From: Brevibacterium sp. XM4083
GTDB taxonomy: Bacteria > Actinomycetota > Actinomycetes > Actinomycetales > Brevibacteriaceae
Assembly (NCBI RefSeq): GCF_006489205.2
Contig: NZ_VFYR02000003.1
Coordinates: 489,462 to 553,461, forward strand
Reading direction: 5' to 3'
DNA: 64,000 bases
The notes under the pieces were generated by a model. That model was not told the origin of the DNA, ran no database searches, and was given only the letters and a program-made list of their open reading frames with translations. Position 1 is the stretch's first letter; the number at the start of each line of letters is the position of its first letter. The position numbers and the translations under genes are program-made. This document shows positions 25,375 to 34,446 of the stretch, in pieces.

Positions 25375-26058
25375 TCACACCTCGCTGGTCAGCAGTCCGG
25401 GCAGCTCGGTCATCGAGTCGAACGTGGCGTCGGCGCCGACGGCGAGCAGAGCCTCGGGCCGCTGATGGACGGGCGAGGGAGGGCAGAAGCCGAAGACGAA
25501 CGATCCGGCGGCCCGCCCCGCGATGACGCCGGTGGGCGAGTCCTCGATGACGGCCGCCTCGGCGGGATCGACTCCCAGCGCATCCGCGGCCGCGAGATAG
25601 ACGTCGGGGGCCGGTTTGGACTTGGGGAGCTCCATCCCGGAGAAGATCCGGCCCTCGAAGACGTCGTAGAGGCCGATCTTCTTCAGCTGCAGCTCGATCT
25701 TCGGGCGGTCAGCACTTGACGCGCACGCGAGCCTGCCCGGATAGGCGGGCACGATGGTCCGCACAGCCTCGACGACTCCGGGGATGGCCTGCAGGGAGGC
25801 TTCGAGCTCGACATTGCGGCGCCGCCGGAAATCGGTGAGCCACGCGTCGTCGATGCGGAATCCCGTGTGCGCTTCGATGACGTCGGCCTCGTCGCGCAGC
25901 ATCTTGCCGACGAACCGCGCGACCGCTTCCTCCTGCGACAGGTTCCAGCCGAGCTCGGCGAGCATGCCGCGCAGCACCCCGTTCGTGATGTTCTCGGAAT
26001 CGACGAGGACGCCGTCACAGTCGAACAGCACGGCAGCGAATTTCGGGCTCAGATCCAT
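25375..26058 (-). CDS. HAD family hydrolase (beta-phosphoglucomutase-like subfamily)
   Basis: The 227-aa protein from the ATG at 26058 has the HAD nucleophile motif LFDCDGVLVDSE (D13, D15), a cap domain, motif II (CASSA), the motif III Lys (KSKPAPDVY) and motif IV IEDSPTGV. It is probably a phosphatase or mutase for a sugar phosphate. Longer frames up to 26217 run through repeat-derived sequence and are rejected; an ATG at 26097 is possible. No operon partner is evident. Confidence 0.83.
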   Translation of the reverse strand: MDLSPKFAAVLFDCDGVLVDSENITNGVLRGMLAELGWNLSQEEAVARFVGKMLRDEADVIEAHTGFRIDDAWLTDFRRRRNVELEASLQAIPGVVEAVRTIVPAYPGRLACASSADRPKIELQLKKIGLYDVFEGRIFSGMELPKSKPAPDVYLAAADALGVDPAEAAVIEDSPTGVIAGRAAGSFVFGFCPPSPVHQRPEALLAVGADATFDSMTELPGLLTSEV

Positions 26059-26178
26059 ACGGTCGATTCTGTCATCCGCCGAGGCCGATTCCGTCATCCA
26101 TCCCGCGCTCACCTGGCTTCCCTCGCTCACCTGGCGTCGAAGTCGCATCGATGTCCTCGCCGAGGTGGCCGACTCGAG

Positions 26179-26245
26179 TCCCAGCAGCACCCACCGCCTC
26201 GGTGGTCCCAGCAGCACCCACCGACCCGATTCCCAGCAGCACCCC
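26179..26245. repeat. Three-copy direct repeat upstream of the HAD gene
   Basis: TCCCAGCAGCACCCA at 26179-26193 and 26206-26220, and the same with the last base changed at 26231-26245; periods 27 and 25 bp. Confidence 0.75.
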
Positions 26246-26300
26246 GAACCGCCTCGGTGATCCGGGCCCCCGCAGCATCACGTCAGTGGCGCGACTCCGT

Positions 26301-27065
26301 TCACATCAGTCCGGCGACCCCGCCGGACTCGGCGAATGCCGAGTAGAGCAGCAGCCCGGACCCGAGCGCGCACCCGATGATGACGAGCCCGAAGAGCGTC
26401 AGCCATCCCCCTGCGGGCACGGACGAGCCGCGGCTGAGGATGTAGGCATCGGACTGCTGGACGTTGCGCCGGCGAGTGTGGACGCGGATGACCTTGACGA
26501 GGTCCTTGAGCGAGCCGAGGGCGAGCGCGACGCCGAGGCCCGCGACGAACACCGCGATCCACTCGAGCGGGAGGAAGACGACGAGCAGCTGCGCGGCGAT
26601 CGCCGTGCACACCGCGATGACGACACCGGCGACGTTGCGGATGAAGATGAGCGCGATGAGGAGGACAAGGGCGCCCAGCGACAGTGCCAGCGGCGCCCAG
26701 CCGTAGATCGCCGAGGTGATGAGGACGAGTCCGAGGACCGCGGGCGCCGGGTATCCCCAGAAGCCGGACCAGGTGGCGGAGAACCCGACCCGACCGAAGG
26801 AGTTCATCTGCCCCGAATGGTCGAAGTTGAGCGAGATCCCACGCACCACTCGGCCGGTCATCAGGGCGGCGAACGCGTGCCCGAGCTCGTGGACGAACGT
26901 GACGAAGAGTCCGAAGAACCGCCAGATCGCCGGCGTCATCGTGATGACGAGCGGGATGCCGAGGATGATGAGCAGCTGCGTCGGACCGAGGTCGAGGCCG
27001 TCACCGCGCCCGAATCCCGAGGTGATCGCCTCCCACCACGTCGACACGCCCTGCTGCAGGTCCAT
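26301..27065 (-). CDS. M50 family peptidase-like integral membrane protein
   Basis: The 254-aa protein has the zinc motif HELGH in FVTFVHELGHAFAALMTGRV, followed by several hydrophobic helices; this is the M50B-like pattern found in many actinobacteria. The usual second metal motif (NPDG) is not obvious, so proteolytic activity is uncertain. The ATG at 27065 has GAGG 5 nt upstream; a GTG two codons earlier is less well placed. The role is unknown, possibly envelope-protein processing. Confidence 0.75.
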   Translation of the reverse strand: MDLQQGVSTWWEAITSGFGRGDGLDLGPTQLLIILGIPLVITMTPAIWRFFGLFVTFVHELGHAFAALMTGRVVRGISLNFDHSGQMNSFGRVGFSATWSGFWGYPAPAVLGLVLITSAIYGWAPLALSLGALVLLIALIFIRNVAGVVIAVCTAIAAQLLVVFLPLEWIAVFVAGLGVALALGSLKDLVKVIRVHTRRRNVQQSDAYILSRGSSVPAGGWLTLFGLVIIGCALGSGLLLYSAFAESGGVAGLM

Positions 27066-27185
27066 CGCCACCTCACTCGCCCGTTGCGCAGTCCCCGCAC
27101 CGTCGTGGTGCGCGCCTGCCCCGCGCCCGCACCGCTCGGTCGGGCCTGAGCGCTCAAGTCTAGGAAGCGACCCTGAGTGAGGCGC

Positions 27186-28319
27186 TCAGGCGATCGCCAG
27201 CTTCGTCTCGGGATCGAAGAGACGCGCCCGCTCGGGATCCGCGGTCACCCACATCCGCTCGCCCCGCTGAGGCTCCGCGCCCTTGGGCAGGCGGACGACG
27301 AAGGGCCGGTCGCCGAGGCTGCCCGCAGTCCCGGTCGACGTGGTCTCTGCGCCCGGTGACGATCCCGTGCCCGCGCCGCCGGTCAGCGCACCGTAGACGT
27401 AGGTGTCGGAGCCGAGCTCCTCGACGAGGTCGACCTCGAGTTCGAACGCCCCCTCCCCCGCCGCGGCCGGCCGGAGATCTTCGGACCGGATGCCGAGGAC
27501 CACCTCGGCGCCGGACGCGGGAAGATCCCTGACCACGGGCACAGCCGCGCCCCCGACGCTCACCGTGGACTCACCGCGGTGAGCGGGAAGGAGATTCATC
27601 GTCGGTGAGCCGATGAAGCTCGCGACGAAGAGCGACGCCGGATGGTCGTAGAGTTCGCGCGGGGTCCCCACCTGCTCGATGCGACCGTCGTTCATGACGA
27701 CGACGCGGTCGCCCATCGTCATCGCCTCCGTCTGGTCGTGCGTGACGTAGACGGTGGTCACAGCGAGCCGGCGCTGCAGCGCAGCGATCTGCGCACGGGT
27801 CTGGACCCGCAGCTTCGCGTCGAGGTTCGACAGGGGTTCGTCCATGAGGAACACCTGCGGCTGGCGCACGAGCGCCCGGCCCATCGCGACCCGCTGCCGC
27901 TGCCCGCCGGAGAGTTCGCGCGGTTTGCGGTCGAGCAGTCCGTCGAGCTCGAGCATCGCCGCCGCGGTGTCGATCTGAGCGCGACGCTGCTCCTTGGGCA
28001 CACCGGCGTTCTTCAGTGAGAACTCAAGATTCCCGGCCACGCTCATATGCGGATAGAGCGCGTAGGACTGGAACACCATGGCGACATCGCGGTCCTTCGC
28101 CCCGACGTGCGTGACATCGGTGCCGCCGAAGGCGATGCGCCCCGCGGTCGGCAGCTCGAGGCCGGCGAGCATCCGCAGCGTCGTCGACTTCCCGCAGCCC
28201 GACGGTCCGACGAGGACGAGGAACTCCCCGTCGGCGATGTCCAGGTCGAACCCGGAGACCGCCGGCACGTCGGCCCCCGGGTAGCTGAGGCTGACGTCGG
28301 TGAGCGCGACATCGACCAT
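27186..28319 (-). CDS. ugpC: ABC transporter ATP-binding protein, UgpC-like
   Basis: The 377-aa protein has Walker A GPSGCGKST (38-46), signature LSGGQRQRVAMGRAL (136-150) and Walker B FLMDEP (157-162). A C-terminal TOBE/MalK-type regulatory domain follows, with an atypical Gly/Ser/Thr insert (TGGAGTGSSPGAETTSTGTAG). It energises the glycerol-3-phosphate importer encoded upstream. The gene order ugpA-ugpE-ugpB-ugpC equals that of Mycobacterium tuberculosis. Inverted arms CCTGAGCGC (27145-27153) and GCGCTCAGG (27182-27190) around the stop may terminate the operon. Confidence 0.85.
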   Translation of the reverse strand: MVDVALTDVSLSYPGADVPAVSGFDLDIADGEFLVLVGPSGCGKSTTLRMLAGLELPTAGRIAFGGTDVTHVGAKDRDVAMVFQSYALYPHMSVAGNLEFSLKNAGVPKEQRRAQIDTAAAMLELDGLLDRKPRELSGGQRQRVAMGRALVRQPQVFLMDEPLSNLDAKLRVQTRAQIAALQRRLAVTTVYVTHDQTEAMTMGDRVVVMNDGRIEQVGTPRELYDHPASLFVASFIGSPTMNLLPAHRGESTVSVGGAAVPVVRDLPASGAEVVLGIRSEDLRPAAAGEGAFELEVDLVEELGSDTYVYGALTGGAGTGSSPGAETTSTGTAGSLGDRPFVVRLPKGAEPQRGERMWVTADPERARLFDPETKLAIA

Positions 28320-28346
28320 GGTCTTCCCCTTCCTGTCGGGAGTCGG

Positions 28347-29672
28347 TTACTTCAGCTTCTCCGGGACGTCGTTGTCGTAGAGGCGCTGCATCTCTTCCTG
28401 TGCGGACTGCAGCTGCTCGGTGACGTCGACGTCCGAGGTGAGGATCGTCTGCAGGGACTTCGCGATGGTCAGGTCACCGCCGGGCAGAAGCACGCGACCG
28501 GGGTCCTGGGTGCGGGTCTTCGCGAGCTGTTCGACGGCGACCTGGAACTGCGGAGTCGTCTCGTACACCGCGCTCATGTCCGCGTCGGTGCGCACCGGCA
28601 GGTATCCGGTGCCCTCGGAGAACTTCGCCGTGTTCGCACTGTTCGTCAGGTAGTCGAGGAACATCGCCGAGGCGAGCTGCTCCTCCGGTGACGACTTCGC
28701 CGAGATCGCGACTCCGGCTCCGCCGGTGGGCACCACGGCCTCCGTCTCCGCAGGTCCGCCCGGCAGGAAGCCGACGCCGACCTCGAAGTCTGCGGTGTCG
28801 AGGATGCCCTTGAGCGAACCGGTCGATGCGAGGATCTGGCTCGTGGCACCGGCGGCGAAGTCGTCCTCCGGCGTTCCGCTCGAAACCGTCGCCCAGCCGT
28901 CCTGCGTCGAATCCTGCGCGAACTGCACGGCTTCGACCGTCTCGGGGCTCGTCATCGCCGACATGTCCCACTCACTGCTCCAGCCTCCGCCGTAGCCCCA
29001 CACCAGGTTGCCGAGGATCCAGGCCGGGTAGGAGTCCTCCTTGGGATAGGCGAGCGCGGAGTTCGCGACGCCAGCCTCCTGCAGCTGCTCGGAATTCGCC
29101 TTGACCTCGTCCCACGTCGCCGGTGCCCCGTCCTCAAGACCGGCCTCCGCGTACTGATCCTTGTTGTAGTAGAAGATCGGAGTCGACCGTGCGTAGGGCA
29201 CCGCGTAGTGGGCGTCGTCGTAGAGGTAGTCGTTGTAGAGGGTCTCCTGGTACGTCGAGGTGTCGGCCCCGGCCGCCTCGAGAGCCCGGTCGACGGGCAG
29301 CAGCGAATCGTTCGCGAAGTTCGTGAACCACGTGGCGTCGGAGACGACGACCATGTCCCCGACGTCATCGGAGGTCTGCGCGGTCTGGAACTTCTGCGAC
29401 ACCTCCTCGTAGTTCGCGCCGGCGGTGACGAGTTCGACGTCGATGCCGGACTCCTCCTTGAAGCCGGCGATGATCTCCTTCTCGATCTCCATCGACCCAC
29501 CGGGATGGTTGGACCAGAAGGTGATCGACTCGGCAGGTTCGACTCCCGAGAAGTCGACGTCGGCACCGGCGGCGGAGTCGGATCCGACGCTCGGCCCGCA
29601 GGCGCTCATCCCGAGCGCGGCGAGTCCGAGGACGGCGGTGGACAGGGTGAGTCGTGAGCTGAAGCGCGGCAT
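28347..29672 (-). CDS. ugpB: ABC transporter substrate-binding lipoprotein, UgpB-like
   Basis: The 441-aa lipoprotein has the signal/lipobox LAALGMSACG (Cys near residue 25). The solute-binding protein family 1 core resembles UgpB: FWSNHPG, YAVPYARSTPIFYYNKDQYAEAG, ASTGSLKGILDTADFEVGVG, FLDYLTN and GTGYLPVR. It should bind sn-glycerol-3-phosphate or glycerophosphodiesters at the outer face of the membrane. A carbohydrate ligand cannot be excluded. It is 28 bp upstream of ugpC and separated from ugpE by tandem repeats. Confidence 0.82.
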   Translation of the reverse strand: MPRFSSRLTLSTAVLGLAALGMSACGPSVGSDSAAGADVDFSGVEPAESITFWSNHPGGSMEIEKEIIAGFKEESGIDVELVTAGANYEEVSQKFQTAQTSDDVGDMVVVSDATWFTNFANDSLLPVDRALEAAGADTSTYQETLYNDYLYDDAHYAVPYARSTPIFYYNKDQYAEAGLEDGAPATWDEVKANSEQLQEAGVANSALAYPKEDSYPAWILGNLVWGYGGGWSSEWDMSAMTSPETVEAVQFAQDSTQDGWATVSSGTPEDDFAAGATSQILASTGSLKGILDTADFEVGVGFLPGGPAETEAVVPTGGAGVAISAKSSPEEQLASAMFLDYLTNSANTAKFSEGTGYLPVRTDADMSAVYETTPQFQVAVEQLAKTRTQDPGRVLLPGGDLTIAKSLQTILTSDVDVTEQLQSAQEEMQRLYDNDVPEKLK

Positions 29673-29687
29673 GGGCTCTCCTTGGTC

Positions 29688-29737
29688 GGGTTATGGTTCG
29701 GTCTGGTCTGGCGGGTTATGGTTCGGTCTGGTCTGGC
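29688..29737. repeat. 25-bp tandem duplication between ugpE and ugpB
   Basis: A 25-bp unit beginning GGGTTATGGTTCGG occupies 29688-29712 and 29713-29737. Decayed GGTCTGGTCTGGC copies continue to about 29778. It lengthens the intercistronic space to 160 bp. Confidence 0.85.
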
Positions 29738-29832
29738 GGGGTCTGGCTCGGTCTGGTCTGGCTGGGTCTGGTCTGGCGGTGCGACTGGAGTGGAGGTGGT
29801 CGGTGGCGGGTCTCGGCCGGATCCGGGCGGGC

Positions 29833-30837
29833 CTACTTCACCGCCCCTTGGGTGAGCCCGGAGACGATGTGGCGCTGGAGGGCGGCGAAGACGATGAGGA
29901 CGGGCACGATGACGAGGACTGCTCCGGCCATGAGGGAGCCGTAGCTGCCCGTCTGGCCTTCGACGGACTGGAGGAGGTTGAGTCCGACGGGCAGCGTCAT
30001 GCTCTCCGGGGTGTCGGTGATGACGAGCGGCCACATGAAGGAGTTCCACTCGGTCACGATCGTCACCAGCGCGACCGTCGCGATGGCCGGCGCGGAGACC
30101 GGGACGACGATGCGCCACAGGCGCTTCCAGTGGCCGGCACCGTCGAGCTCGGCGGCTTCGAGCATGTCGACGGGCAGGGTCTTGAACTGCTGGCGCAGGA
30201 GGAATGTGCCGAATGCCGTGCCGAGGCCGGGCAGCAGGATCCCCCACAGCGTGTTCCGGCCGCCGAGGGCGGAGATCGTCAGGTAGTTCGGCAGCAGCGC
30301 CACCTCGGGAGGGACCATGAGCGCAACGAGGATGCCGAGGAAGATGACGTTTCTGAACCGCACCCGGATGAAGACGAGGGCGTACGCCGAGGTGATCGCC
30401 AGCACCACTTTGATGAGCGATCCGACCGTGGTGACGATGACGCTGTTGAGGAGGATCCTGCCCAGCGGCACACTGTCCGCGACGGCCTCGTAGTTGCCGA
30501 GCGTCGGCTCCTGCGGCAGGAGGGTGGGAGACAGTGTGATGATCTCACCCGGCGGCTTGAACGACGCGATGACCATCCAGGCGAGCGGCAGGACGATGAG
30601 GGCGATCGCGATGAGCAGCGGCAGCCACCCCGTGAGGATCGTGTCGAGCAGGTGCCCGGGGGCGATCGCCTCACGCCAGGCGGCACGAGCATTCCCCGAG
30701 GCCCTCTGCGTCCGTGCGGGCGAGCCCAGCGCGGAGAGGCCCCGCCGTCTCCTCGAGGCGGTTTCGCCGTGTCCCATGCCACCGTCGGTGACCGGATCCT
30801 CCGGCCCCGCCTCGGCGCTGGTCTTCTGCGTCCTCAT
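29833..30837 (-). CDS. ugpE: ABC transporter permease, UgpE-like
   Basis: The 334-aa protein starts at the ATG at 30837, which overlaps the ugpA stop by 4 bp (ATGA). A charged, Arg-rich N-terminus of about 65 aa, longer than usual, precedes six membrane helices. The permease EAA loop (LEAAELDGAGHWKRLWRIVVP) contacts the ATPase. It belongs to the MalG/UgpE side of the transporter. An apparent extension to 31779 in the same frame runs antisense-free but out of frame through ugpA and is not real. Confidence 0.85.
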   Translation of the reverse strand: MRTQKTSAEAGPEDPVTDGGMGHGETASRRRRGLSALGSPARTQRASGNARAAWREAIAPGHLLDTILTGWLPLLIAIALIVLPLAWMVIASFKPPGEIITLSPTLLPQEPTLGNYEAVADSVPLGRILLNSVIVTTVGSLIKVVLAITSAYALVFIRVRFRNVIFLGILVALMVPPEVALLPNYLTISALGGRNTLWGILLPGLGTAFGTFLLRQQFKTLPVDMLEAAELDGAGHWKRLWRIVVPVSAPAIATVALVTIVTEWNSFMWPLVITDTPESMTLPVGLNLLQSVEGQTGSYGSLMAGAVLVIVPVLIVFAALQRHIVSGLTQGAVK

Positions 30838-31748
30838 GCGTAGTGCACCTTCCTCTCGACGTAGCGCATCTGCACCGCAGTGATGACGAAGAGGGCGGCG
30901 AAGAGGACGACGGAGATCGCAGCGGAATAGCCGGCCCGCTGGTAGACCCCGAAGCCCTGCAGGAAGAGCTCGAAGACGATCGTGTTCGTGCCGTTGCCGT
31001 TCGGCGTCATGATGCGCAGGATGTCGAAGGCCTGCATCGACGACAGAATCGTGGTGATGACGAGGAAGAACGTCGTCGGGCCGAGCAGGGGGAAGCTGAT
31101 CGAGAAGAACCGCCGGACGGGACCGGCATGGTCGATCGCCGCGGCTTCGAGAAGATCGCGGGGCAGGGACTGGAGACCGGCGAGGTAGACGACGGCACAG
31201 TAGCCGAGGTTCTTCCACACGTAGACGATGATGACCATGAGGAGCGCCAGGTCCGGGTCGAGGTACCACTCCGGGGAGTTCTGTCCGAAGAAGGCGACGA
31301 CGTGGGAGAGGAGTCCGAGCTGCGGGTCGAAGATGAAATTCCACACCATGCCCACCCCGACTCCGGAGAGCACATACGGCGAGAACACGGCGGTGCGTGC
31401 GAAGGTGCGACCCGGGATCTGCTTGTTGAGCACGAGGGCGAGGGCGAGGCCGAGGGCCATCGAGATCGCCACCGTCGAGACCGTGAAGATGAGGGTGACC
31501 CGCCACATGTCGAGGCCGGTCGGCGAGGTGAAGAGCGTGATGTAGTTGCCCAGTCCGATGAACTCGGCACTGTTCGACCCGAGTCGCCAGTCGAGGAGCG
31601 AGTAGTAGATGTTCGATGCGAGGGGGTAGTAGATGAACGCAAGGATGAGGAGGACGTTCGGGCCGATGAAGGCAGTGAAGATCGCCCAGTCGCGGAGACT
31701 GCGGGTGCGCTGTTCGCGCTTCGCCGAACTCGTCCGCGTCAGGCTCAT
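30834..31748 (-). CDS. ugpA: ABC transporter permease, UgpA-like
   Basis: The 304-aa protein has six membrane helices and the EAA motif LEAAAIDHAGPVRRFFSISFP, as in UgpA/MalF-type permeases. The start at the ATG at 31748 has GGAGG 6 nt upstream. It is the first gene of the ugpAEBC operon, with a long upstream region that carries a GTTCACC inverted repeat. Confidence 0.85.
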   Translation of the reverse strand: MSLTRTSSAKREQRTRSLRDWAIFTAFIGPNVLLILAFIYYPLASNIYYSLLDWRLGSNSAEFIGLGNYITLFTSPTGLDMWRVTLIFTVSTVAISMALGLALALVLNKQIPGRTFARTAVFSPYVLSGVGVGMVWNFIFDPQLGLLSHVVAFFGQNSPEWYLDPDLALLMVIIVYVWKNLGYCAVVYLAGLQSLPRDLLEAAAIDHAGPVRRFFSISFPLLGPTTFFLVITTILSSMQAFDILRIMTPNGNGTNTIVFELFLQGFGVYQRAGYSAAISVVLFAALFVITAVQMRYVERKVHYA

Positions 31749-32169
31749 CGGCGTCCTCCGTCATGGTCGGGGGGGTCATCGGGCAACCGGATCAGTGTCG
31801 CGATCCTCGATGAACCTCGGGAAAGGTCTGCCTGAACGCCGATGAGCTGGCCGGTGAACGGGTCGGGAGCGTCCGCAGACGACACGCGGCCAGCCCCCGC
31901 GCGGGCTGTCTGACCTGCGACGACACCGCCACATGGACGCAGGTCGACGCCGAGGTGAACGTGTTGCCCGTGTGTTCACCTCTGCCTTCCAGGCACCCCT
32001 CTCCGGCGCCCCTCCCCGCCAGTCCGAACAGCCGGCCGACTCCGACAATCCACCCTGTCGTTGAAGATCGCAGGGAGGGGAAGTTCGCCGAGGCGGCCCC
32101 CACTGTCCGGGAACGCTGAGCTTCCGTGACTACGATGGTCACAGGCCCAGCACACGGTAAGGAGTCTCA
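31749..32169. other. Divergent non-coding region between ugpA and phzF-like gene
   Basis: 421 bp without a convincing gene. It contains a 7-G run (31769-31775), the AGGTGAAC/GTTCACCT inverted repeat (31953-31981), a weak GTGAC/GTCAC dyad near 32126-32142 and AAGGAGT before the phzF-like start. Confidence 0.55.
31953..31981. promoter_or_regulatory. GTTCACC inverted repeat, candidate phosphate-regulator site
   Basis: AGGTGAAC (31953-31960) and GTTCACCT (31974-31981) are perfect inverted arms 13 bp apart. GTTCACC is the conserved half of the Streptomyces PhoP box, and ugp operons are phosphate-controlled in several bacteria. The usual 11-bp direct-repeat arrangement is not clear, so the assignment is tentative. 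Confidence 0.35.
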
Positions 32170-33018
32170 ATGCCCCGCGAGCGCGCGTTCGCCCAGGTCG
32201 ATGTCTTCTCCAGCGTTCCCTATCGCGGCAATCCCGTCGCCGTCATCCTCGACGCCGAAGGCCTCAGCGACGACGAGATGGCACAGATCGCGAACTGGAC
32301 GAACCTGTCGGAGACGACGTTCGTCCTCCCGCCCACCGACGACCGCGCCGACTACCGACTGCGCATCTTCACGAGGACCCGCGAGCTGCCCTTCGCGGGG
32401 CATCCGACGCTCGGCTCCGCAGCGGCGTGGCTGCACGCGGGCGGTCAGCCCCAGCGCGAGGATCGTCTCGTCCAGGAGTGCGGGGTCGGCCTCGTCGAGC
32501 TGCGCCGCAGCACCGAAACCGCCGATCAGCTCGCCTTCGCCGCTCCGGATCTCCTCCGGTCCGGTTCCCTCGACGAATCGTTCGTGTCCGACATCGCCGC
32601 CGCGCTCGGCGTCGATCGCAGCGAGATCCTCGACCACGCGTGGGTCGACAACGGTCCGGGCTGGGCCGCGGTCCGGCTCGCCTCCGCAGACCAGGTGCTC
32701 GCCCTCACCCCTGACTTCTCGGGGCTTCCCGACCTCAAGCTCGGCGTCGTCGGCACCCATCCGCAGGGGTCTGACCACGAATACGAAGTCCGCGCGTTCG
32801 TTCCCGGCGTCGGGGTCGCCGAGGATCCCGTGACCGGCAGCCTCAATGCCTCCGTCGCCCAGTGGCTGATGGACTCCGGCCTCGTTCCGGATGCCTATAC
32901 CGCGACGCAGGGCACGGCGATCGGCCGTGCCGGCGTCATTTCGATCACCCGGGACGGCGATGCCGTCTGGGTGGGCGGCCCGACGACCGTGTGCTTCACC
33001 GGCACCGCGAGCGCGTGA
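32170..33018 (+). CDS. PhzF family isomerase/epimerase
   Basis: The 282-aa protein is of normal PhzF length. The catalytic Glu is E48 in TNLSETTFVLPP, followed by ELPFAGHPTLGSA and, in the second half, AEDPVTGSLNASVAQW. PhzF-fold enzymes isomerise or epimerise small acids; only a few make phenazines, and no phz genes are nearby. AAGGAGT precedes the start. The next gene begins 10 bp after the stop, so the two are probably co-transcribed. Confidence 0.88.
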   Translation: MPRERAFAQVDVFSSVPYRGNPVAVILDAEGLSDDEMAQIANWTNLSETTFVLPPTDDRADYRLRIFTRTRELPFAGHPTLGSAAAWLHAGGQPQREDRLVQECGVGLVELRRSTETADQLAFAAPDLLRSGSLDESFVSDIAAALGVDRSEILDHAWVDNGPGWAAVRLASADQVLALTPDFSGLPDLKLGVVGTHPQGSDHEYEVRAFVPGVGVAEDPVTGSLNASVAQWLMDSGLVPDAYTATQGTAIGRAGVISITRDGDAVWVGGPTTVCFTGTASA

Positions 33019-33028
33019 GGGCAGGACG

Positions 33029-33961
33029 ATGACGAACACACTCCGCCCGACCGATGTGCCGGTCACCGCCGCCCACGGTCGCGTCTACTTCGGACTCCAG
33101 GCCCTCCTCGGCACCGCCTGGTGGGCAGGCGTCTTCACGATGCCCGGCGTGCGCACTGCGACCCTCGGCCCGCTCGACCCCATCGTCGTCGCCGTCTTCG
33201 ACATCCCCCTCTTCGTCCTCGCCTCGGCGGCCGTCGCCTTCGGCGTCCGCCTGGCGGTGTGGGTCGTCGTGCCGTGGACGATCCTCGTCGCCCTCGGCAT
33301 GACCGTCTACGCGACGGTGACGACGCAGGCCGGACTCGGCGCGGTCGCCATGATCGCCGCCGCCGTCGCCGGCGTCATCGCCGGGTCCCTCGTCGCTTTC
33401 GGACGCGTGCCGAGCGAGCGCCTCCTCGTCGGGCCGTTCGCCTTCCGCAGCTCCCGGACCGACGGTGAGAACGCACTTCTCATGCGCACGTTCGCCCAGC
33501 TCGTGTGCTTCTGGGGCGTCTTCCTCGTCATCCTCCCGTGGATCATCAAGTCCCTCGAGGAGCGCTGGCAGCTCGACGTCAAGTTCCCCTTCCTCGTCGT
33601 CCTCGCCGGTTTCGCCCTCCTCGTCCTCGCGAGCGCGCTCGGCATCTGGTCGGCAGTGACGATGGCGCGCTTCGGCGGCGGCACGCCGCTGCCGTCGGCG
33701 ATGCCCAACCGCCTCGTCGACGACGGCCCGTACCGCTTCGTCCGCAATCCCATGGCCGTCGCCGGAGTCGTCCAGGGCGTGGCGATCGGCATGTTCATCG
33801 AATCATGGCTCGTCATCGTCTACGCGATCGCCGGGTCCCTGCTGTGGAATTGGATGATCCGCCCCCATGAGGAGGCGGATCTGCGGCAGCGCTTCGGTGC
33901 CGACTTCGACGATTACAGCGCCGAGGTGGCCTGCTGGGTCCCCGGACGCCGTTCCCGCTGA
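33029..33961 (+). CDS. Isoprenylcysteine carboxyl methyltransferase-like membrane protein
   Basis: The 310-aa protein has about seven membrane helices. The C-terminal ICMT/PEMT-type motif is clear: LVDDGPYRFVRNPMAVAGVVQG, then RPHEEADLRQRFGADFDDYSAEV. Such proteins methylate small molecules, lipids or protein termini with SAM at the membrane. The extra N-terminal helices (residues 1-140) are unusual. It is 10 bp downstream of the PhzF gene; a functional link is unknown. Confidence 0.8.
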   Translation: MTNTLRPTDVPVTAAHGRVYFGLQALLGTAWWAGVFTMPGVRTATLGPLDPIVVAVFDIPLFVLASAAVAFGVRLAVWVVVPWTILVALGMTVYATVTTQAGLGAVAMIAAAVAGVIAGSLVAFGRVPSERLLVGPFAFRSSRTDGENALLMRTFAQLVCFWGVFLVILPWIIKSLEERWQLDVKFPFLVVLAGFALLVLASALGIWSAVTMARFGGGTPLPSAMPNRLVDDGPYRFVRNPMAVAGVVQGVAIGMFIESWLVIVYAIAGSLLWNWMIRPHEEADLRQRFGADFDDYSAEVACWVPGRRSR

Positions 33962-33981
33962 CCTCGCCGTTCCCGCTGACC
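33948..33981. repeat. 18-bp-period tandem duplication spanning a stop codon
   Basis: GCCGTTCCCGCTGACC at 33948-33963 includes the end and TGA stop of the methyltransferase-like gene and is repeated at 33966-33981. Confidence 0.8.
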
Positions 33982-34015
33982 GCGCCGAGGCGGCCCGATC
34001 GCCGAGGCGGCCAGC

Positions 34016-34387
34016 TCACACTCCTGCTTCGTGCACGGTGACCGCGTAGCCGTCCGGATCGCTGAAGGTGAACGTCAGACCGAACGGGCTCGGTGACGGC
34101 GGTCGCAGGATCTCCACCCCCGCCTCGGCGAGTGCGTCATGGAGTTCTGCGGTGCCCACACAGCTCAGCCACAGCGCCACCCCGGTTCCCGGCCGCTCGA
34201 CGGCGTCGAGATCGACACCGGGAAGCGGTTCGCGGACGGCGAAGGGGATCGGCTCGGTCGCGAAGACGACGGCACCGGGAGGACTGGCCGGCGCTCGGGT
34301 CAGCCCGAGCCGCGTCTCGTAGAAGTCGGCGGCGTCGTCGACGTCGCGCACCTGCAGGGCGACGAAATCCACTCCGTTGACGGTCAT
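34016..34387 (-). CDS. VOC (glyoxalase/bleomycin-resistance) family protein
   Basis: The 123-aa protein has one VOC module pair: VDFVALQVRDVDDAADFYETRLGL at the start and FTFSDPDGYAVTVHEAG at the end. It is probably a small metalloenzyme or ligand-binding protein that detoxifies a reactive compound. The start has AGGAAG 6 nt upstream. It is divergent from a marR gene, with two operators between, so it is the likely target of that repressor. Confidence 0.85.
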   Translation of the reverse strand: MTVNGVDFVALQVRDVDDAADFYETRLGLTRAPASPPGAVVFATEPIPFAVREPLPGVDLDAVERPGTGVALWLSCVGTAELHDALAEAGVEILRPPSPSPFGLTFTFSDPDGYAVTVHEAGV

Positions 34388-34446
34388 GATGGCTTCCTTC
34401 CCTCATGCTCCGACGTCACTTTCGACTCTGCGAACCCATCGGAGCT

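Noticed and set aside
30838..31779. Extension of the ugpE frame upstream to 31779
   Set aside because: It runs through ugpA in another phase; the ATG at 30837 overlapping the ugpA stop is the natural start.
32170..33018. Phenazine biosynthesis locus suggested by the PhzF-like gene
   Set aside because: No other phz genes are nearby; PhzF-fold proteins are common stand-alone isomerases.
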